From positions 3,260,516 to 3,324,515 of the forward strand of contig OX422201.1 in the NCBI GenBank assembly GCA_949130485.1: DNA of 64,000 nucleotides, read 5' to 3'. Below the pieces are notes generated by a model. That model saw only the letters and a list, made by a program, of their open reading frames with translations. It was not told the origin of the DNA and searched no databases. Source of the stretch: Agelas oroides (Eukaryota; Porifera; Demospongiae; Agelasida; Agelasidae). The translations under genes and the position numbers were made by a program. Below, one piece after another: positions 1-11,112 of this stretch (positions are counted from its first letter, which is position 1; every line of letters starts with the position of its first letter).

Positions 1-858
1 TCACGCTCATCTCCATGTGCACATGTGTACATTACAATGTTACTTTCAGAGTACTGGTTGTTTCAATTAAGTGGAGTACCAATTAAGTGCACAAAATAAA
101 GAGCTCTACCAGGCACCTCTAGTTTACTGTAACAGGATCTGTACCCACTTCCATAGAAAGAAGTCTTACAAACTGTCCAACCCTTCTTCTGGCTATTATA
201 TCAATCAAGTAGATCATAATTTTGGCTCCTAATTACCATAAAGTATTTCCCTACCACACTGTCAAAACAGTATACCAAATGTGTAGCAAAGTAATATAGT
301 ACCTGTAGTGCAGAATAGGATGTTAGACTACAATGTACTACAGAACACACACATAAACAAATACCTCTGGTGACAGGTTTTGCAGATGCAAAACACAGGC
401 AGGAACACTCATTACACGGCGAATAAACAAAGCCATCATTGTGGAGGGAAACTGACAGAGCGCTAGAGACCTGTGAGGAAGATATACAGTAGAGTATATA
501 TCACATAACAAGGGCCCACCCCATATTTCACTGGAGTTCATGCATGGGTCAAGAGGGGAATTTTGCCAAACATTTTAGAACAACCTGCGGAAGTGAACAA
601 AGATCATCCTGTAGCTAAGTCCCCTCAACTATGCATACGCAGGAACCAGTTAACTTCCAAGGGATATGTTAGTTCTAACCACTATACGTAGTTTGGTAGG
701 CAGGGATATGACAATGGTCAATCGAATGCCAACTGTATTGCTGTTTCTTGTTCTTAAAAAATAAACAAAGAACATGGGACAACAGTTTGGCAGGGAGAGA
801 GACTTAATGTCATAACTTAGTGAGAAAATGCAGCTACAATAAGTGTCACATACACATC
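1..858. other. no recognisable feature
   Basis: I see only AT-rich non-coding sequence, with no convincing reading frame, terminal repeat or tandem array. A poly-C run at 901-912 lies just inside the next repeat. Confidence 0.5.
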
Positions 859-2230
859 TTCTATCGTGGCGTACGGTAGTACGCCATATGTAAGGATGAC
901 CCCCCCCCCCCCAAAATAAATGGCGGCCACATTAGAAGTGCATATATGACACGCTCGAAATGTCTGCGTTAGTTTAGTCAACGGCCTCTATAAGCCATCT
1001 CAGTCATTATCGAGTGCTTCCATGAACAACAGGACTGTTAACTTTGCTGGAAAGCATCGCTGAAGTACCAGACCAGGAAGTCGCTAAAACTGGCAAATTG
1101 TCTATCTTCCGACTTTTTTTCCTCTTCCTTTCTTTCTTCTTTCTGTGTAAGCCAAGCTAGCAGATAATGACTGAAGCTATTACAATGATTCAAACGCAAA
1201 AAAACAACAACATAAACCACTAGGTATTGCACTCACCACCTATTGTTCTCGAAGGGCTCGAACTAGTCGGCAATCCTCAGGTAACCCCATGCTTATGCTT
1301 GCCGCTATACGATATTTTGTTAGATTATAATATTATTCATACTATTCATAGCAACTACGCCCCCGGCGTGAAGCTCAACTGAGCATGCGCTTCAGAGATA
1401 GCTTACCGTGTGATAAGAAGGCAGCAGCTGACATAGCAGTACGTGAAGACAGCAACAGCCCCAAGGTCAGGTGGCATAACGCAAAACATAGTGAGCGAAT
1501 CTGCCTTGTATGCTTCCAGTAGCCTCGTTCCCAGGCTCTCCCCGCTAAGGAGGGGGAGAGCCTGGTACATTTTATCACGTGCGTGACGTCAAGGGTAAAC
1601 ACGACTTAATTACGCAGGGGTGGACTCTAAGCTGGGCGCCTACGCACATTCAAGAACCAGCGTTTTAAAGACTACTACAGTCTCCTTTTCAGGTAAATGT
1701 GGCTTTAGTGTGTTACCTTCGTCTTTGCAGTCAGCGACATATAGTTGTCCACTTAGAACTAGTCGATTTCTTGAGTCAGTGGCGACAACTCGAACAACAA
1801 TGACGCTAGCTTACAACACACAACAAATCACAAAGTTTCTTGCCATTCAGCCCGTCTGGTGCCGTGTCTGACACCCTGAGAATCTACTATACCCGTCTAC
1901 CTTGCGATTTATGGCTGCTGTAGGCAACGGTTTTTGTGCCATCGTTAGCTACGTGTGTACTTGCCTCGATCACGAGCTCAGAACGACGTGGGCGGGATTC
2001 TGTGAGTGCCCACGCGCAATTAAGTCGTGTCTACCTCGCGTCTACCCTTGACGTCACGCACGTGATAAAATGTACCAGGCTCTCCCCCTCCTTAGCGGGG
2101 AGAGCCTGGGAACGAGGCTATGCTTCCAGGAGAAGTATCATACGTTATGTATTGCTAGAGCTGTTGTGCACGAAAATGTGAGGACTCCACACAATTGAGC
2201 ACATGTAAAAGTAATGTGGTGTCATTCCCA
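859..2230 (+). repeat. dispersed repeat, copy A (inverted partner at 16310-17012), split by a small transposon
   Basis: Read on the plus strand this segment matches, in inverted orientation, 16310-17012. Shared landmarks are the end TGGCGTACGGTAGTACGCCA (itself nearly palindromic), GGCGGCCACATTA, TTAACTTTGCTGGAAAGCAT, ATAATATTATTCAT and GAGCATGCG. The similarity resumes at 2121 after a 601-bp insertion (1520-2120). Around 1400-1510 and 2121-2200 both copies keep a related conceptual peptide with the pattern RWxNxKHxExIC then CFQEKY then CIAR, so the repeat probably derives from a coding sequence that I do not recognise. Confidence 0.65.
1520..2120. mobile_element. 601-bp inverted-repeat element with 9-bp target duplication (TAGCCTCG family)
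   Basis: The ends are TAGCCTCGTTCCCAGGC and its complement. The terminal inverted repeats run about 80-90 bp each (1520-1607 and 2033-2120). Each terminus folds on itself: AGGCTCTCCCC is followed by GGGGAGAGCCT. The exact 9-bp direct repeat TGCTTCCAG flanks it at 1511-1519 and 2121-2129, and the uninterrupted sequence is seen in the inverted partner repeat near 16405. The size of the duplication fits Mutator-like transposition. No transposase is encoded, so it is non-autonomous. Confidence 0.9.
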
Positions 2231-2234
2231 TCTA

Positions 2235-2306
2235 GTTTGGCTGGTTTTTGAGGGTTCCATCCCTACATGTGCTTGTTTTCGCTCAGAAAACTATTTTGTG
2301 ACTTTT
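2235..2306 (+). repeat. short direct repeat shared with 13681-13748
   Basis: GTTTGG, GGTTTTTGAGG, CATCCCTACATG and TCAGAAAACT occur in the same order and spacing at 13681-13748. It is likely a fragment of a dispersed repeat; nothing coding is visible. Confidence 0.6.
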
Positions 2307-2423
2307 TACTGCCTTGCAAACCAGTACGGATAAGGTCATACCTATGGCGTCAACCCAAGAGAATCACAGCAGAAGCCCAACAGTTATTCGCTTCACGTAC
2401 GCACGTCACCACCAACCACCAGT

Positions 2424-3028
2424 TAGCTTTGTTCCCAGGCCCCGCCCAGCTTTCTGTCGCTTACAGTACAGAAAAGTGGGAGTCGTCTGGAATATTTTAT
2501 TATGTGAGTAACGTAGAGAGTAGAGACAAGGTAGAGAGGACTTCATTGAGTGTGGGTGAATGATCAACATGCCCACACATAATTGCACAATCAACAGCAA
2601 CAGGTATCCATGTATGCTTGTTAGGCGCTCGATCTGGCAGTTTTTTCAAACAAAAGAGCACAGAGAAGGAATGACCAAAAACTGGGAAAGAGCTGCCTTG
2701 GTGTTTAACATCACCTTGAATGGCACTCTCCGAGGTATACAGTGATCAGTAAGGTAAGCAACCCTTAGTTAGCATGATGTACACTTACCATAGCTTGCTG
2801 TACTGCCTGTAGCATAGTGCCACCTAGTCCCATTCTGTTGGCCATAAAGCTTTCCCAACGAATAACGAATGAGTACATTCTGTCAATAAAGCGTGGGTGA
2901 ATTCATTTGTTCACCCACATGTAATTAAGTCCTCTCTTTCCATTTCTAACATGATACATTTTTACCAGGCTCCACCCTTTCCTTTCAATTTTTCATTTGC
3001 ACATGGGGAGAGACTGGGAACAAGGCTA
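2424..3028. mobile_element. 605-bp member of the TAGCCTCG family
   Basis: It starts TAGCTTTGTTCCCAGGC and ends GGGAACAAGGCTA. Its length is almost the same as the 1520-2120 copy, and inner inverted segments are shared (GAGAGGACTT and GTGGGTGAA near each end). The flanks ACCACCAGT (2415-2423) and ACCAGCAGT (3029-3037) match at 8 of 9 positions, as expected for an older 9-bp target duplication. Short open frames inside are not supported as genes. Confidence 0.75.
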
Positions 3029-3280
3029 ACCAGCAGTCACATCATCAAAATTAAGACAATTGTGTTCCAGCATATACTACATGCTTCCTCTTCATATTGG
3101 TTCACTGACTGTACCTGATTCCCATTGCTGCTGGAAGAGAGTGCTTTGAGAACTTTGGTTCTGCACAGCCAAGCCCATTGAGAAGTAGATCCTACAGAAA
3201 ACATTAAGCAAACAAATACAAAGCTATGCTAAGAATGCATAGTCTCAAAACTCAAACATATTAACGATGAACAATCAACA

Positions 3281-4090
3281 CCCTGACATGCAGGTCAAGG
3301 CTGGGGTGATCACTCCCATATGCCCTGTAGTCACAAATGCGACCACGGTCAAGATCTTAACAATCAACATCATGAGACATCATAAGACACCACGAGACAC
3401 CATAAGGCATCATGATGTCTTATGGTGTCTCGTGGTGACTTATGATGTCTCATGATGTCTTATGGTGTCTCGTGGTGTCTTATGATGTCTTATGGTGTCT
3501 CGTGTGTCTGATGGTGTCTCATGGTGTCTTATGGTGTCTCATGGAGTCTCATGGAGTCTTATGGTGTCTCATGTGTCTGATGGTGTCTGATGGTGTCTCA
3601 TGGTGTCTTATGGCGTCTGATGATGTCTTATGGTGCCATGAGACATCATGAGACATCATGAGACACCATCAGATCGGTAGGCAATGACAATTCTCACTAG
3701 AGGTACGTAGGTGGTACGTAACTACACATGCAAGGACATTATGCATCAGTTTATCCTGCTGGGGCAGCTACTACAACTTCATTAAACTTTTATTCACACA
3801 GTACAACGCTCCATTGGGCAAAACTATTTTCCGCCTGCTGCTGCAAGTGCCATCTTGTAGATGCTTGCATCCACACCGTGCGGGATATACCAAAAATTTG
3901 TGTGGTCAACTGCCCTACTATGGAAAATTGATGGTCAAGATCTTGACCGTAGTCGCAGTTGTGACTACAGGGCATATGGGGGTGATCACCCCTTGACCTG
4001 CATGTCAGGGTCACTCATGATGTCTTATGATGTCTTATGTGTCTTATGGTGTCTCATGATGTCTCATGATGTCTTGTGATGTCTGATGGT
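3281..4090. mobile_element. inverted-repeat element filled with an 8-20-bp satellite
   Basis: About 78 bp at 3281-3360 is repeated inverted at 3935-4013 (CCTGACATGCAGGTCAAGG, GGGTGATCAC, CATATGCCCTGTAGTCACAA). Inside lies a satellite built on ATGATGTCTTATGGTGTCTC. It changes orientation near 3410 and again near 3630, followed by unique sequence from 3675. More satellite lies just outside the right inverted repeat (4014-4090). No convincing target duplication is seen. The open frames come from the repeat and are not genes. Confidence 0.75.
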
Positions 4091-4845
4091 ATAAAGTAAA
4101 GGCCCCTAATTCGGGACACTATTAAATTTTGGCACATCGCCAGGAAGTAGCGTAATAGACCTGTACATACATACATCTCAAGGCATCGTATTTTTTTGCA
4201 TTTCAAGTTTGAAGTACGAAGTCCGCAGGATATCCAAGAATGGAGCAACTTTGTTCATGTGGTTCACATAGCAAAATTTTGGGGGGTGGTGCCTAATTCA
4301 GGCCACTCTGTGAACTGAATGATTCCACAAAATTAAGGACTGCCTGTTCTGAAGTCCAGAGGGGTTTAAATTGTTTTCTAACACTGATAAAATGTTTTGA
4401 AGAAGCAGTCAAGTATATTAACGTATACAACATAAAAGCTATTGGTCTATGATCAATAACCCAGAGACAAACTTTCTACTACACTCCAAATTCTTACAAG
4501 CACATCTACTGCACAACTACTTGCATAGTGGAAGTGTCAGTAAGCAACTGTGTAGTGTGCCTCCTATATCATGTTATTCAAATCAAGCATGCAACACAAA
4601 CTTACCACCCCATGTAATGTACACACTTACTCACATACCTACAAATTCGCATTTATCTACGTACATGCAAGGTAGTATAGAAGCCATTCTCCACAAGATG
4701 GTCAATGAAAGATGAGCACAGTTTGTGCAGCATTGGCTTCATGGAATCACCTGTTTAGGAAAAGAGAGTTTCAAACATAGCAGTAATTAGTCTCCCTGAT
4801 TTGTAATGAAAGCGAGTAAGCAGTACACTATCTACATGTTCCACG
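4091..4845. other. no recognisable feature
   Basis: Non-coding AT-rich sequence. Short open frames here have no recognisable domains or splice context. Confidence 0.4.
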
Positions 4846-4995
4846 CAATCTGAGAATTTGCGCAATCTCGAGATTGCGTTGCGCATTTCCCAGAATCCCG
4901 AGATTGCGCAGGCAGATTGTGTACACATGTGCGCAATCTGGAGATTGCGTAATTACCACATGTGCGCAATCTCAAGATCGCATGCGCAATCTACG
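4846..4995. repeat. cluster of the palindromic motif CGCAATCTCGAGATTGCG
   Basis: A perfect 18-bp palindrome lies at 4861-4878. A near-perfect variant with a central GG is at 4932-4949. Several half-sites (CGCAATCT or AGATTGCG) occur at about 4846, 4899, 4970 and 4985, and again with flanking change at 5580-5597. ACATGTGCGCAATCT is repeated at 4926 and 4966. The motif is dense here and I did not see it elsewhere in the window. Its function is unknown. Confidence 0.7.
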
Positions 4996-5599
4996 AACTT
5001 TCAACTTTTGCCTGTATGTACGCCCGACAGCGAGTAATCTACTGTGTAGCTCGCAGGATGGAAGACATCCTTGATAAGCGGCTTCTGCCTCCATTGTAGG
5101 CATATTGCGATCTGGAAGAGGGAGTAATGCTGTGTATTGATGAGCAACGGAAGAGGAGTAGGTCGTGTTCGAAGTCTGCCTGTCGATTGTAGTTGGGCAC
5201 AGTCAGCTTATATGCCACACGCTACTGGTTCAATCGAGTGTATACTATCTAATTGTGTCAGCGACAGTTGAAACGTACCTTCGCTGAAACTGTCAGCCAA
5301 CTTTTGCGTGTATTATTGCTTTATTGGTCATTTTCAGGTACACAGCGGGTACCTGTGTTTCCACCGTTGTAGCTTATTCAGACTTCACTAGCAGGTCTCC
5401 TAAATACGTCCTGAGTAAGGCAGGTTTGTTTTCAACCAAGCTAAGCCAAACTATCATTGCCTGAACTCTGCTATTTTACAAGCAATGAATCACAAGTCGC
5501 CATTTTTTAGTAGCTTCTGTTGTAACCATGAGATGGTTTCTGCACATGCACGTCGGGGTAAAAGATTGCACACTATAGTTGCGCAATCTCGAGAACGCG

Positions 5600-6389
5600 C
5601 AACTACAACCCTAGTGTTGATGCTAAAGTTGCTACAATTTCGACTGTACTGTGACTGTTTACACATGTACAAATGTTCAGCCTTGCTACACAGAACTTTG
5701 CCATACCCCAGCTATCACTTGAAGTTTGGACAGGACACACCAAGAAAAGATGGCCTATGAAAATATTTTAAATTTATCTTGCGAAATTTTACAGTCCCGA
5801 TTTACGGTAAGTAGTCCAGCTCCTCAGTCAGTGAATGTGGGAGAAGATTCATGAGCTAAGCAGTATCTTGCATGCTAAGTGTTGGCCATGTACACTTGCA
5901 CTTCACATAGATTCAGGTTAAAGGCCTAGTGTACATGAGGCAGAATGTGTCTCCTGACTAGATAAAACAGCCAAAGTGTGACATGTATGTGAACTTTAAC
6001 AGGTACAACTACATTGATCAACCAACTCTGCTCGATCTTATGATTGTGTTATCATGTTCGAAACACTGCAGCACAGAACCTCCAGTAAGGGTAGGGGCTC
6101 ATACACGCTGTGTACATGCATGAACACCTGAAACATCTTCGCAGCATATATCAGCCCTGCCCTTATGAAAGTTCTGTACTTTGAATGCAGTAACATGATC
6201 AAAATGAACAGCAGAATAAAGTTTTATCCGGGGTTGCTGCAATTACTTTTGAATGGAATTTCTGCCCACTTACATGCTGTTTATCTCACAACACATAAAC
6301 CATGAGTAAACATTATGTTGTACTTGAAATGTCGTATGGGGCCTGGAATGTGGCCATTAGACACTACCTGCTTTCGCTGTAAACTTCCA
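5600..6389. other. no recognisable feature
   Basis: No reading frame with family signature, tandem array or inverted terminal repeat was found. Confidence 0.35.
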
Positions 6390-6518
6390 AAGGGTATAGT
6401 CTGTAAACACCACAAGCTGCAGTATAGAAACAAGGGTATAGTCTGTAAACACCACAAGCTGCAGTATAGAAACAAGGGTATAGTCTGTAAACACCACAAG
6501 CTGCAGTATAGAAACAAG
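6390..6518 (+). repeat. 42-bp tandem repeat, three copies
   Basis: A 42-bp unit beginning AAGGGTATAGTCTGTAAACA starts at 6390, 6432 and 6474 with no visible mismatch. Because 42 is a multiple of three, open frames run through it on both strands; these are not evidence of genes. Confidence 0.95.
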
Positions 6519-7404
6519 TGCAATCAGTATGCATCTTTGCCATGCATGACAAATAACCATCTATGATCAAATTAACAGTGTCACATGATTTGGGCTATCA
6601 CTTGCATTTCACCTACTGGTGATCACATTTCACCTACTAAAGGCCAATTTGTGCCATTTCACCTTCTGAACATATGCAGAAAATGATACATTCACATATC
6701 CTGGTGTGTGCAGATGTGCTTTTCAGTGAAAGTCAATTTGAGCCTGTGCTTCAGTTTGTGAATCATTCAACCCCTCTGGATGACTCACTGCTCAGAACCA
6801 GCAGTACCTAAGATAAGTCATTCCTTTGAATCAGGTAGTCTAGGTGCCAGATACGTAGTTTACCAATCTTTTATACAATACATTTCAGTAAATAATTATG
6901 TGTGATTAAGTCTGAACCTTTGCCCACAACCCCATTGATTTCTATAGGGTCTTAGAAATAAGGCAAAATGAGAGTAGAAGTTAGTCTCAGAATGTCAACT
7001 CCCAGGATCTCAACTCCCAAAACGTCAACTTCACAAAATGTTAATTTTATTCATGGGTAGCATCACCTCAGTGGCAGCCTGCCTTCTCTTGAAGACATCT
7101 TTTAGCTCTAAAATGTTTGGATGGGGCTTCTATTCCATTCTCTTCAGCCAATTGTGCCAGCCTTCTAGTACGTCTTGAAATCAGCCATCTCCTCTTGCAT
7201 AACACTATCCCATGTCCCACATACATAAAATGTGAAAGTGAGCTTGATATTGTTCAAACCTTTTTGTTTATTGAACAATCTGACATGTTGCAACATTGTA
7301 GGTTATGAATACAGTGTATTTGTAGAGTCCTGTGTGGTTGGGTATATCCATGTCAGTTTTTTTCGCTCTTGCACCAACCAAATAACAACCAGATAGTTCT
7401 CAAG

Positions 7405-7450
7405 TTGGGATCAAACGTTTCGGCCACTATACAGTGGCCCTCATCAGTGT
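7405..7450 (-). ncRNA. hammerhead-ribozyme-like motif (left copy)
   Basis: Read on the minus strand: CTGATGA, then a 7-bp stem (GGCCACT with AGTGGCC), then GAAAC followed by GTT. This is the ordered core of a type I hammerhead with almost no stem III. It is identical to the right copy. There is one extra base between CTGATGA and the stem. Confidence 0.6.
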
Positions 7451-7657
7451 AATATAGGCAGTACAACTGCATGAGAATAAATACAGCAAGGGAAAAGTGG
7501 TGGGAATAAAAGGCGGGTGAAGAAATTTTTAAAAAAACAGGTGTAACAGAACAATATATAAAAAACAAGGAGAGGGAGGAGACAGTACAGGGCATACAAG
7601 GCTGGGAGACTTGAAAATGTGTAGGCGGTTTTGAAGGTGGGGGGAAGGGGTGGAGAG

Positions 7658-7885
7658 CTATGATGAAAGATGGCTGGTCTGTGTGATCAGCTGATTGTAG
7701 ACTGTTGGTAACATGCCTCTCTCTCTGTTCAAGGGTTGTGGTTGTCTGCGGATGTGCCAACTCTCCAGGGTGCATCGCTGTTGGAGGAGGGAGCTGGCAT
7801 CGATGATTTGGGCATCTGACCAATCAATTTCATGGCCAGTGTCCATAGCATGTTCAGCAAGGGCAGAGGTCATGGAGTTGGCTAA
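7658..7885 (-). pseudogene. inverted fragment: C-terminus of Penelope-like GIY-YIG region
   Basis: This minus-strand frame repeats the last 71 residues of the Penelope-like protein at 8790-9010. It includes SALAEHA, the DWSDA segment and the tail ending in HLSS and a stop. In this copy the frame stays open, whereas the plus-strand copy has a frameshift near 8865. That makes the inverted copy useful for inferring the ancestral C-terminus. It is not a separate gene: it is part of the inverted terminal copy of the element. Confidence 0.8.
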
Positions 7886-9010
7886 TTGCTGACACCTCCC
7901 TGGGAGACCGCACTGCCCTCTCCCTGCCCCAGGTTGTCACACTCCTCCAGTTCTGCCTCAATGCTACCTACTTGGCATACCAAGGACAATTTTACCAACA
8001 GTCTTTCGGCACAGCAATGGGATCTCCAGTGTCTGTCACAGTGGCGAATCTTGTCATGGAGGATGTAGAGCAGAGAGCCCTGTCTACGTATTCACACCCA
8101 CCACCCTTCTGGAAGAGATATGTGGATGACACCTGCACTGCTCTTCCTCCTGATGAGGTCCACTCCTTTCATGCCCACCTCAACACAATCGAACCATCAA
8201 TTCAGTTCACCTACGAGATGGAGGAAATGGCATTCTGCCATTCCTGGACACAGAGATCACACATCATACAGATGGATCCCTATCCACAAAAGTCTACAGG
8301 AAGCCAACCCATACTGACAAATATCTTGACTTTCAGTCTCATCACCCCAAGGTGTCAGTGGTCCGGACGTTGTACCATAGGGCGGAGCGTCTCTGCACTT
8401 TTGCTGATGACAAGACTGAGGAGGAACAACATGTCAGAGAGGCCCTGACAAACAATGGATACCCTGACCGGATCCTCACCCTTCCCCACCCAACACACCA
8501 ACAGCAGGCCAACACACTCCCGGAGGCTACCGTGGTCATCCCGTATGTGAACCTCACGTCTGAGGCGGTCAGAAGAGTGCTGGCTCCCCTCGGCATCAGG
8601 ACCTGTTTCAAACCGCACAAAACATTCAAGAATCTTCTGACTCGAGTAAAAGACCCTGTCCCACCAGAGGAGAAGGCAGGGGTGGTGTACAGGGTCCCTT
8701 GTGGTGATTGCCCCACCACTTATGTAGGCCAGACGGGAAGGACTCTGATGCACCGCCTCAAGGAACACAAACGGGCCCTGACAACAGCCAACTCCATGAC
8801 CTCTGCCCTTGCTGAACATGCTGTGGACACTGGCCATGACATTGATTGGTCAGATGCCAAATCATCGATGCCAGCTCCCTCCTCCAACAGCGATGCACCC
8901 TGGAGAGTTGGCACATCCGCAGACAACCACAACCCTTGAACAGAGAGAGAGGCATGTTACCAACAGTCTACAATCAGCTGATCACACAGACCAGCCATCT
9001 TTCATCATAG
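7886..9010 (+). pseudogene. Penelope-like reverse transcriptase (truncated) plus GIY-YIG endonuclease
   Basis: The frame begins within the reverse transcriptase, just before GTAMGSPVS and the catalytic YVDD box (about 8120-8132). The upstream part of the RT is missing because the inverted terminal copy abuts it at 7885. A frameshift near 8225 moves the reading to the frame carrying LPFLDTEIT, then YRKP, and the linker VVIPYVN. The GIY-YIG domain follows at about 8685-8860, with YRVPCGDC, TYVGQTGR and RLKEHKRAL. Another frameshift near 8865 displaces the tail, which is intact in the inverted copy. Penelope-like elements combine a telomerase-like RT with GIY-YIG for target-primed insertion. Several frame breaks make this copy dead. 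Confidence 0.9.
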
Positions 9011-9219
9011 CTCTCCACCCCTTCCCCCCACCTTCAAAACCGCCTACACATTTTCAAGTCTCCCAGCCTTGTATGCCCTGTACTGTCTCCTCCCTCTCCT
9101 TGTTTTTTATATATTGTTCTGTTACACCTGTTTTGTTTTTTTTCCAAAATTTCTTCACCCGCCTTTTATTCCCGCCACTTTTCCCTTGCTGTATTTATTC
9201 TCATGCAGTTGTACTGCCT

Positions 9220-9270
9220 ATATTACACTGATGAGGGCCACTGTATAGTGGCCGAAACGTTTGATCCCAA
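9220..9270 (+). ncRNA. hammerhead-ribozyme-like motif (right copy)
   Basis: CTGATGA at 9228-9234, stem GGCCACT / AGTGGCC, then GAAAC at 9254-9258 and GTT. It is in the 3' untranslated part of the Penelope-like element. Minimal hammerheads in the flanking repeats of Penelope-like elements have been reported (Cervera and de la Pena, 2014). Stem III is only two base pairs, so cleavage as a dimer is more plausible than as a monomer. Confidence 0.65.
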
Positions 9271-9339
9271 CTTGAGAACTATCTGGTTGTTATTTGGTTG
9301 GTGCGAGAGTGAAAAAAACTGACAATACAGTGTATTGTT

Positions 9340-10360
9340 TCAAATATAAAATTTTCAGGAGTTGACATTTTGGGACTTGATATTTTGGGAGTTGACATTT
9401 TGGGAACAACTTTACATTGCTTAAACACTTAGGTGTTTACCATGTTGAGATATAGATTCACCAACTGGTCATCCTTTGGGAGTCCAGGCTGCATGCAAAA
9501 TGAAGGCAATCCACATCAATAGCAATCAAAACAAATGAACCTTCTATGCTGGTTCTACAACGTACCCTTAGTCCTTTCACACCTTTCAACACCATCACCA
9601 ACACATGCTTCATCTGCTTTATCCAGGCAACAGCATATGTCTTGTTCACAGCAACAGACACGTACCACACCTAGATTGAATTATAGAATGTCAACCTACG
9701 GCATTCAAGTAAAATCTGTCATCAACATGGTAAGTTGGCAGCAGTACTGGACCACATCTATTCAGCTCTAAGTGCAAATTTCAACTCAACAGCTGACATT
9801 GTTTTTGTTTTTTGCTGCTTTTCAGTATCAATGACAACAGTAAACAGGTGACACCGGTATGCTACTTTCTCCCTAGTTGTGTAGCAAATCCCAATAATCC
9901 AGCAGACTAGTGGTGCAGCAGTACATAAGTCTCCTTTTGTCATTCTTATGAATTGGATGATTTTGCAAGCGTTTAGCTTATGGGTCATTCCATGTCAAAT
10001 TAACACGAAATAAAACTGACCCTCACGGATTTGGACAAAATTTGGTACTACATAGTGTCTATTGAGACATTCACCAACAGTGAGTTTAAGCTTTATATGT
10101 TGTATGGCTTCAAAGTTAGAGCCAGACAAAAAGTCAATTTTTCACTTAATTTCGGTTAACCATTAATACTTAATCAACCATAACTTCAAGCATAATTAAC
10201 TTTATGACTTACAATGTGCAACACTTGTAGCTCATAATATTCCCTTTCATTTGTTGTAATTAACAAGTATATCCCGCATAGATTATAAGGTCATCACGAG
10301 TGTACTTTATTTCAAAAACAGGTGTTTTGATTTGTATTACTAAAATCTGGTGTTGTTGGG
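9340..10360. other. no gene; weak repeats only
   Basis: Contains the TTTTGGGAGTTGACA direct repeats (9358-9405) and a stretch around 9980-10060 that looks repeat-derived (GGTCATTCCATGTCAAATTA). No coding evidence. Confidence 0.35.
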
Positions 10361-10420
10361 GGTCCTTCTCTTTAAGTGCAGTCCCAAAACCAATTTTACT
10401 GCACTTAAAGAGAAGGACTC
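10361..10420. repeat. short perfect hairpin
   Basis: About 21 bp at 10362-10382 (starting GTCCTTCTCTTTAAG) is repeated as its complement at 10398-10418, with a 15-base loop. It could be a minimal foldback insertion. No function is indicated. Confidence 0.75.
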
Positions 10421-10565
10421 AAAGACCATTAGTATGGCAAAGTGTTGCAGGCAAGCAAAGTAATCAGCTGGCACACTGTTGGGTTGTCAAACTACATTAT
10501 TGGTTTCTTTCTGCTTGGGATACCGTCAGAACTTGAAATACTTTATTAAAATAAAGTAGTACTGC

Positions 10566-11112
10566 TCAGAGCATCTTGCCTCACGCTGGAAATAAAGGAA
10601 TTTAGATGTTATGAGGCGAAAGTAGAGGAAAGTGAAAAGGCCGGCAGCAGCCGGAAGTCGAACCCAGGACACCTCTGGCTCGAGCCGCCAGTGCTTGTAT
10701 ACTTGTGTAAATCGTTCGGACAGCTTTCATGTCGTTCGGGCCACAGGTTGTTTGTTTGGCAAGCTTGCCAGCTTTCACGCTATTTGGGATGCTTGTAATC
10801 ATTCAGCCAGCTTTCAAACTGTTCGGCCCGGTTTCTAAACGGGACCACTTTGCTTTCTATAATTGAAAGCGGGGCAACCAGTTTAAAAATTGAATGACCG
10901 GTTTATAAACTGGTGGCCTGTTTACAAACTGGTCAATCGGTTCGCAACATATATACATATAGAGGATTGTGAGGGTTGGTGGTTGTCCGGTTGCCGTAGC
11001 TCAGTGGCAGAGCACTGGCGGCTCAAGCCAGAGGTGTCCTGGGTTCGACTCCCAGCGGCTGCTGGTCTTTTCACTTTCCTCTATTTTTGCCTCATAACAT
11101 CTAAATTCCTTT
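10566..11112. mobile_element. head-to-head SINE pair flanked by a 15-bp direct repeat
   Basis: About 105 bp of a tRNA-derived SINE on the minus strand (from about 10596) is mirrored by the plus-strand copy ending at 11112, sharing GAATTTAGATGTTATGAGGC, GGAAAGTGAAAAG and GTCGAACCCAGGACACCTCT. Direct repeats at 10551-10565 and 11113-11127 (ATAAAGTAGTACTGC against ATAAAGCAGTACTGC) match 14 of 15. That length fits target-primed retrotransposition. The 270 bp between the arms contains repeats of an ACTGGT or CGGTTT type. Confidence 0.7.
10965..11112 (+). mobile_element. tRNA-derived SINE
   Basis: A tRNA-like head (about 10990-11063) carries an A-box-like TAGCTCAGTGG (10997-11007) and a B-box-like GGTTCGACTCC (11042-11052). 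A shared tail follows (TTTTCACTTTCCTCTATTTT then CCTCATAACATC). The same family occurs at 25693-25840 and 52025-52162, and as a fragment at 37886-38010. The anticodon loop lacks a proper U33, so this is not a functional tRNA gene. Confidence 0.85.

Larger units (their letters stand above)
7308..9338 (+). mobile_element. Penelope-like retroelement with mirrored 3' ends
   Basis: A 5'-truncated Penelope-like element reads on the plus strand. An inverted copy of its last roughly 530 bp sits at its 5' side (7350-7885 against about 8785-9320). Both copies hold the C-terminal coding region, the 3' untranslated region and a hammerhead-like motif. The 13-mer AATACAGTGTATT lies just outside each end (from 7309 and 9326) and is a candidate target duplication. 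About 30 bp between the left 13-mer and the left inverted copy are unpaired. Penelope-like elements are known for flanking terminal copies in direct or inverted order, which fits this layout. Outside it, short stretches around 6990-7040 and 9360-9410 (CAACTCCCA or TGGGAGTTG) are also inverted. Confidence 0.85.

Noticed and set aside
6281-6570. Small proteins in several frames
   Set aside because: Produced by three copies of a 42-bp repeat.
10990-11063. Functional tRNA gene
   Set aside because: A and B boxes are present but the anticodon loop is abnormal and a SINE tail follows; related copies are clearly SINEs.
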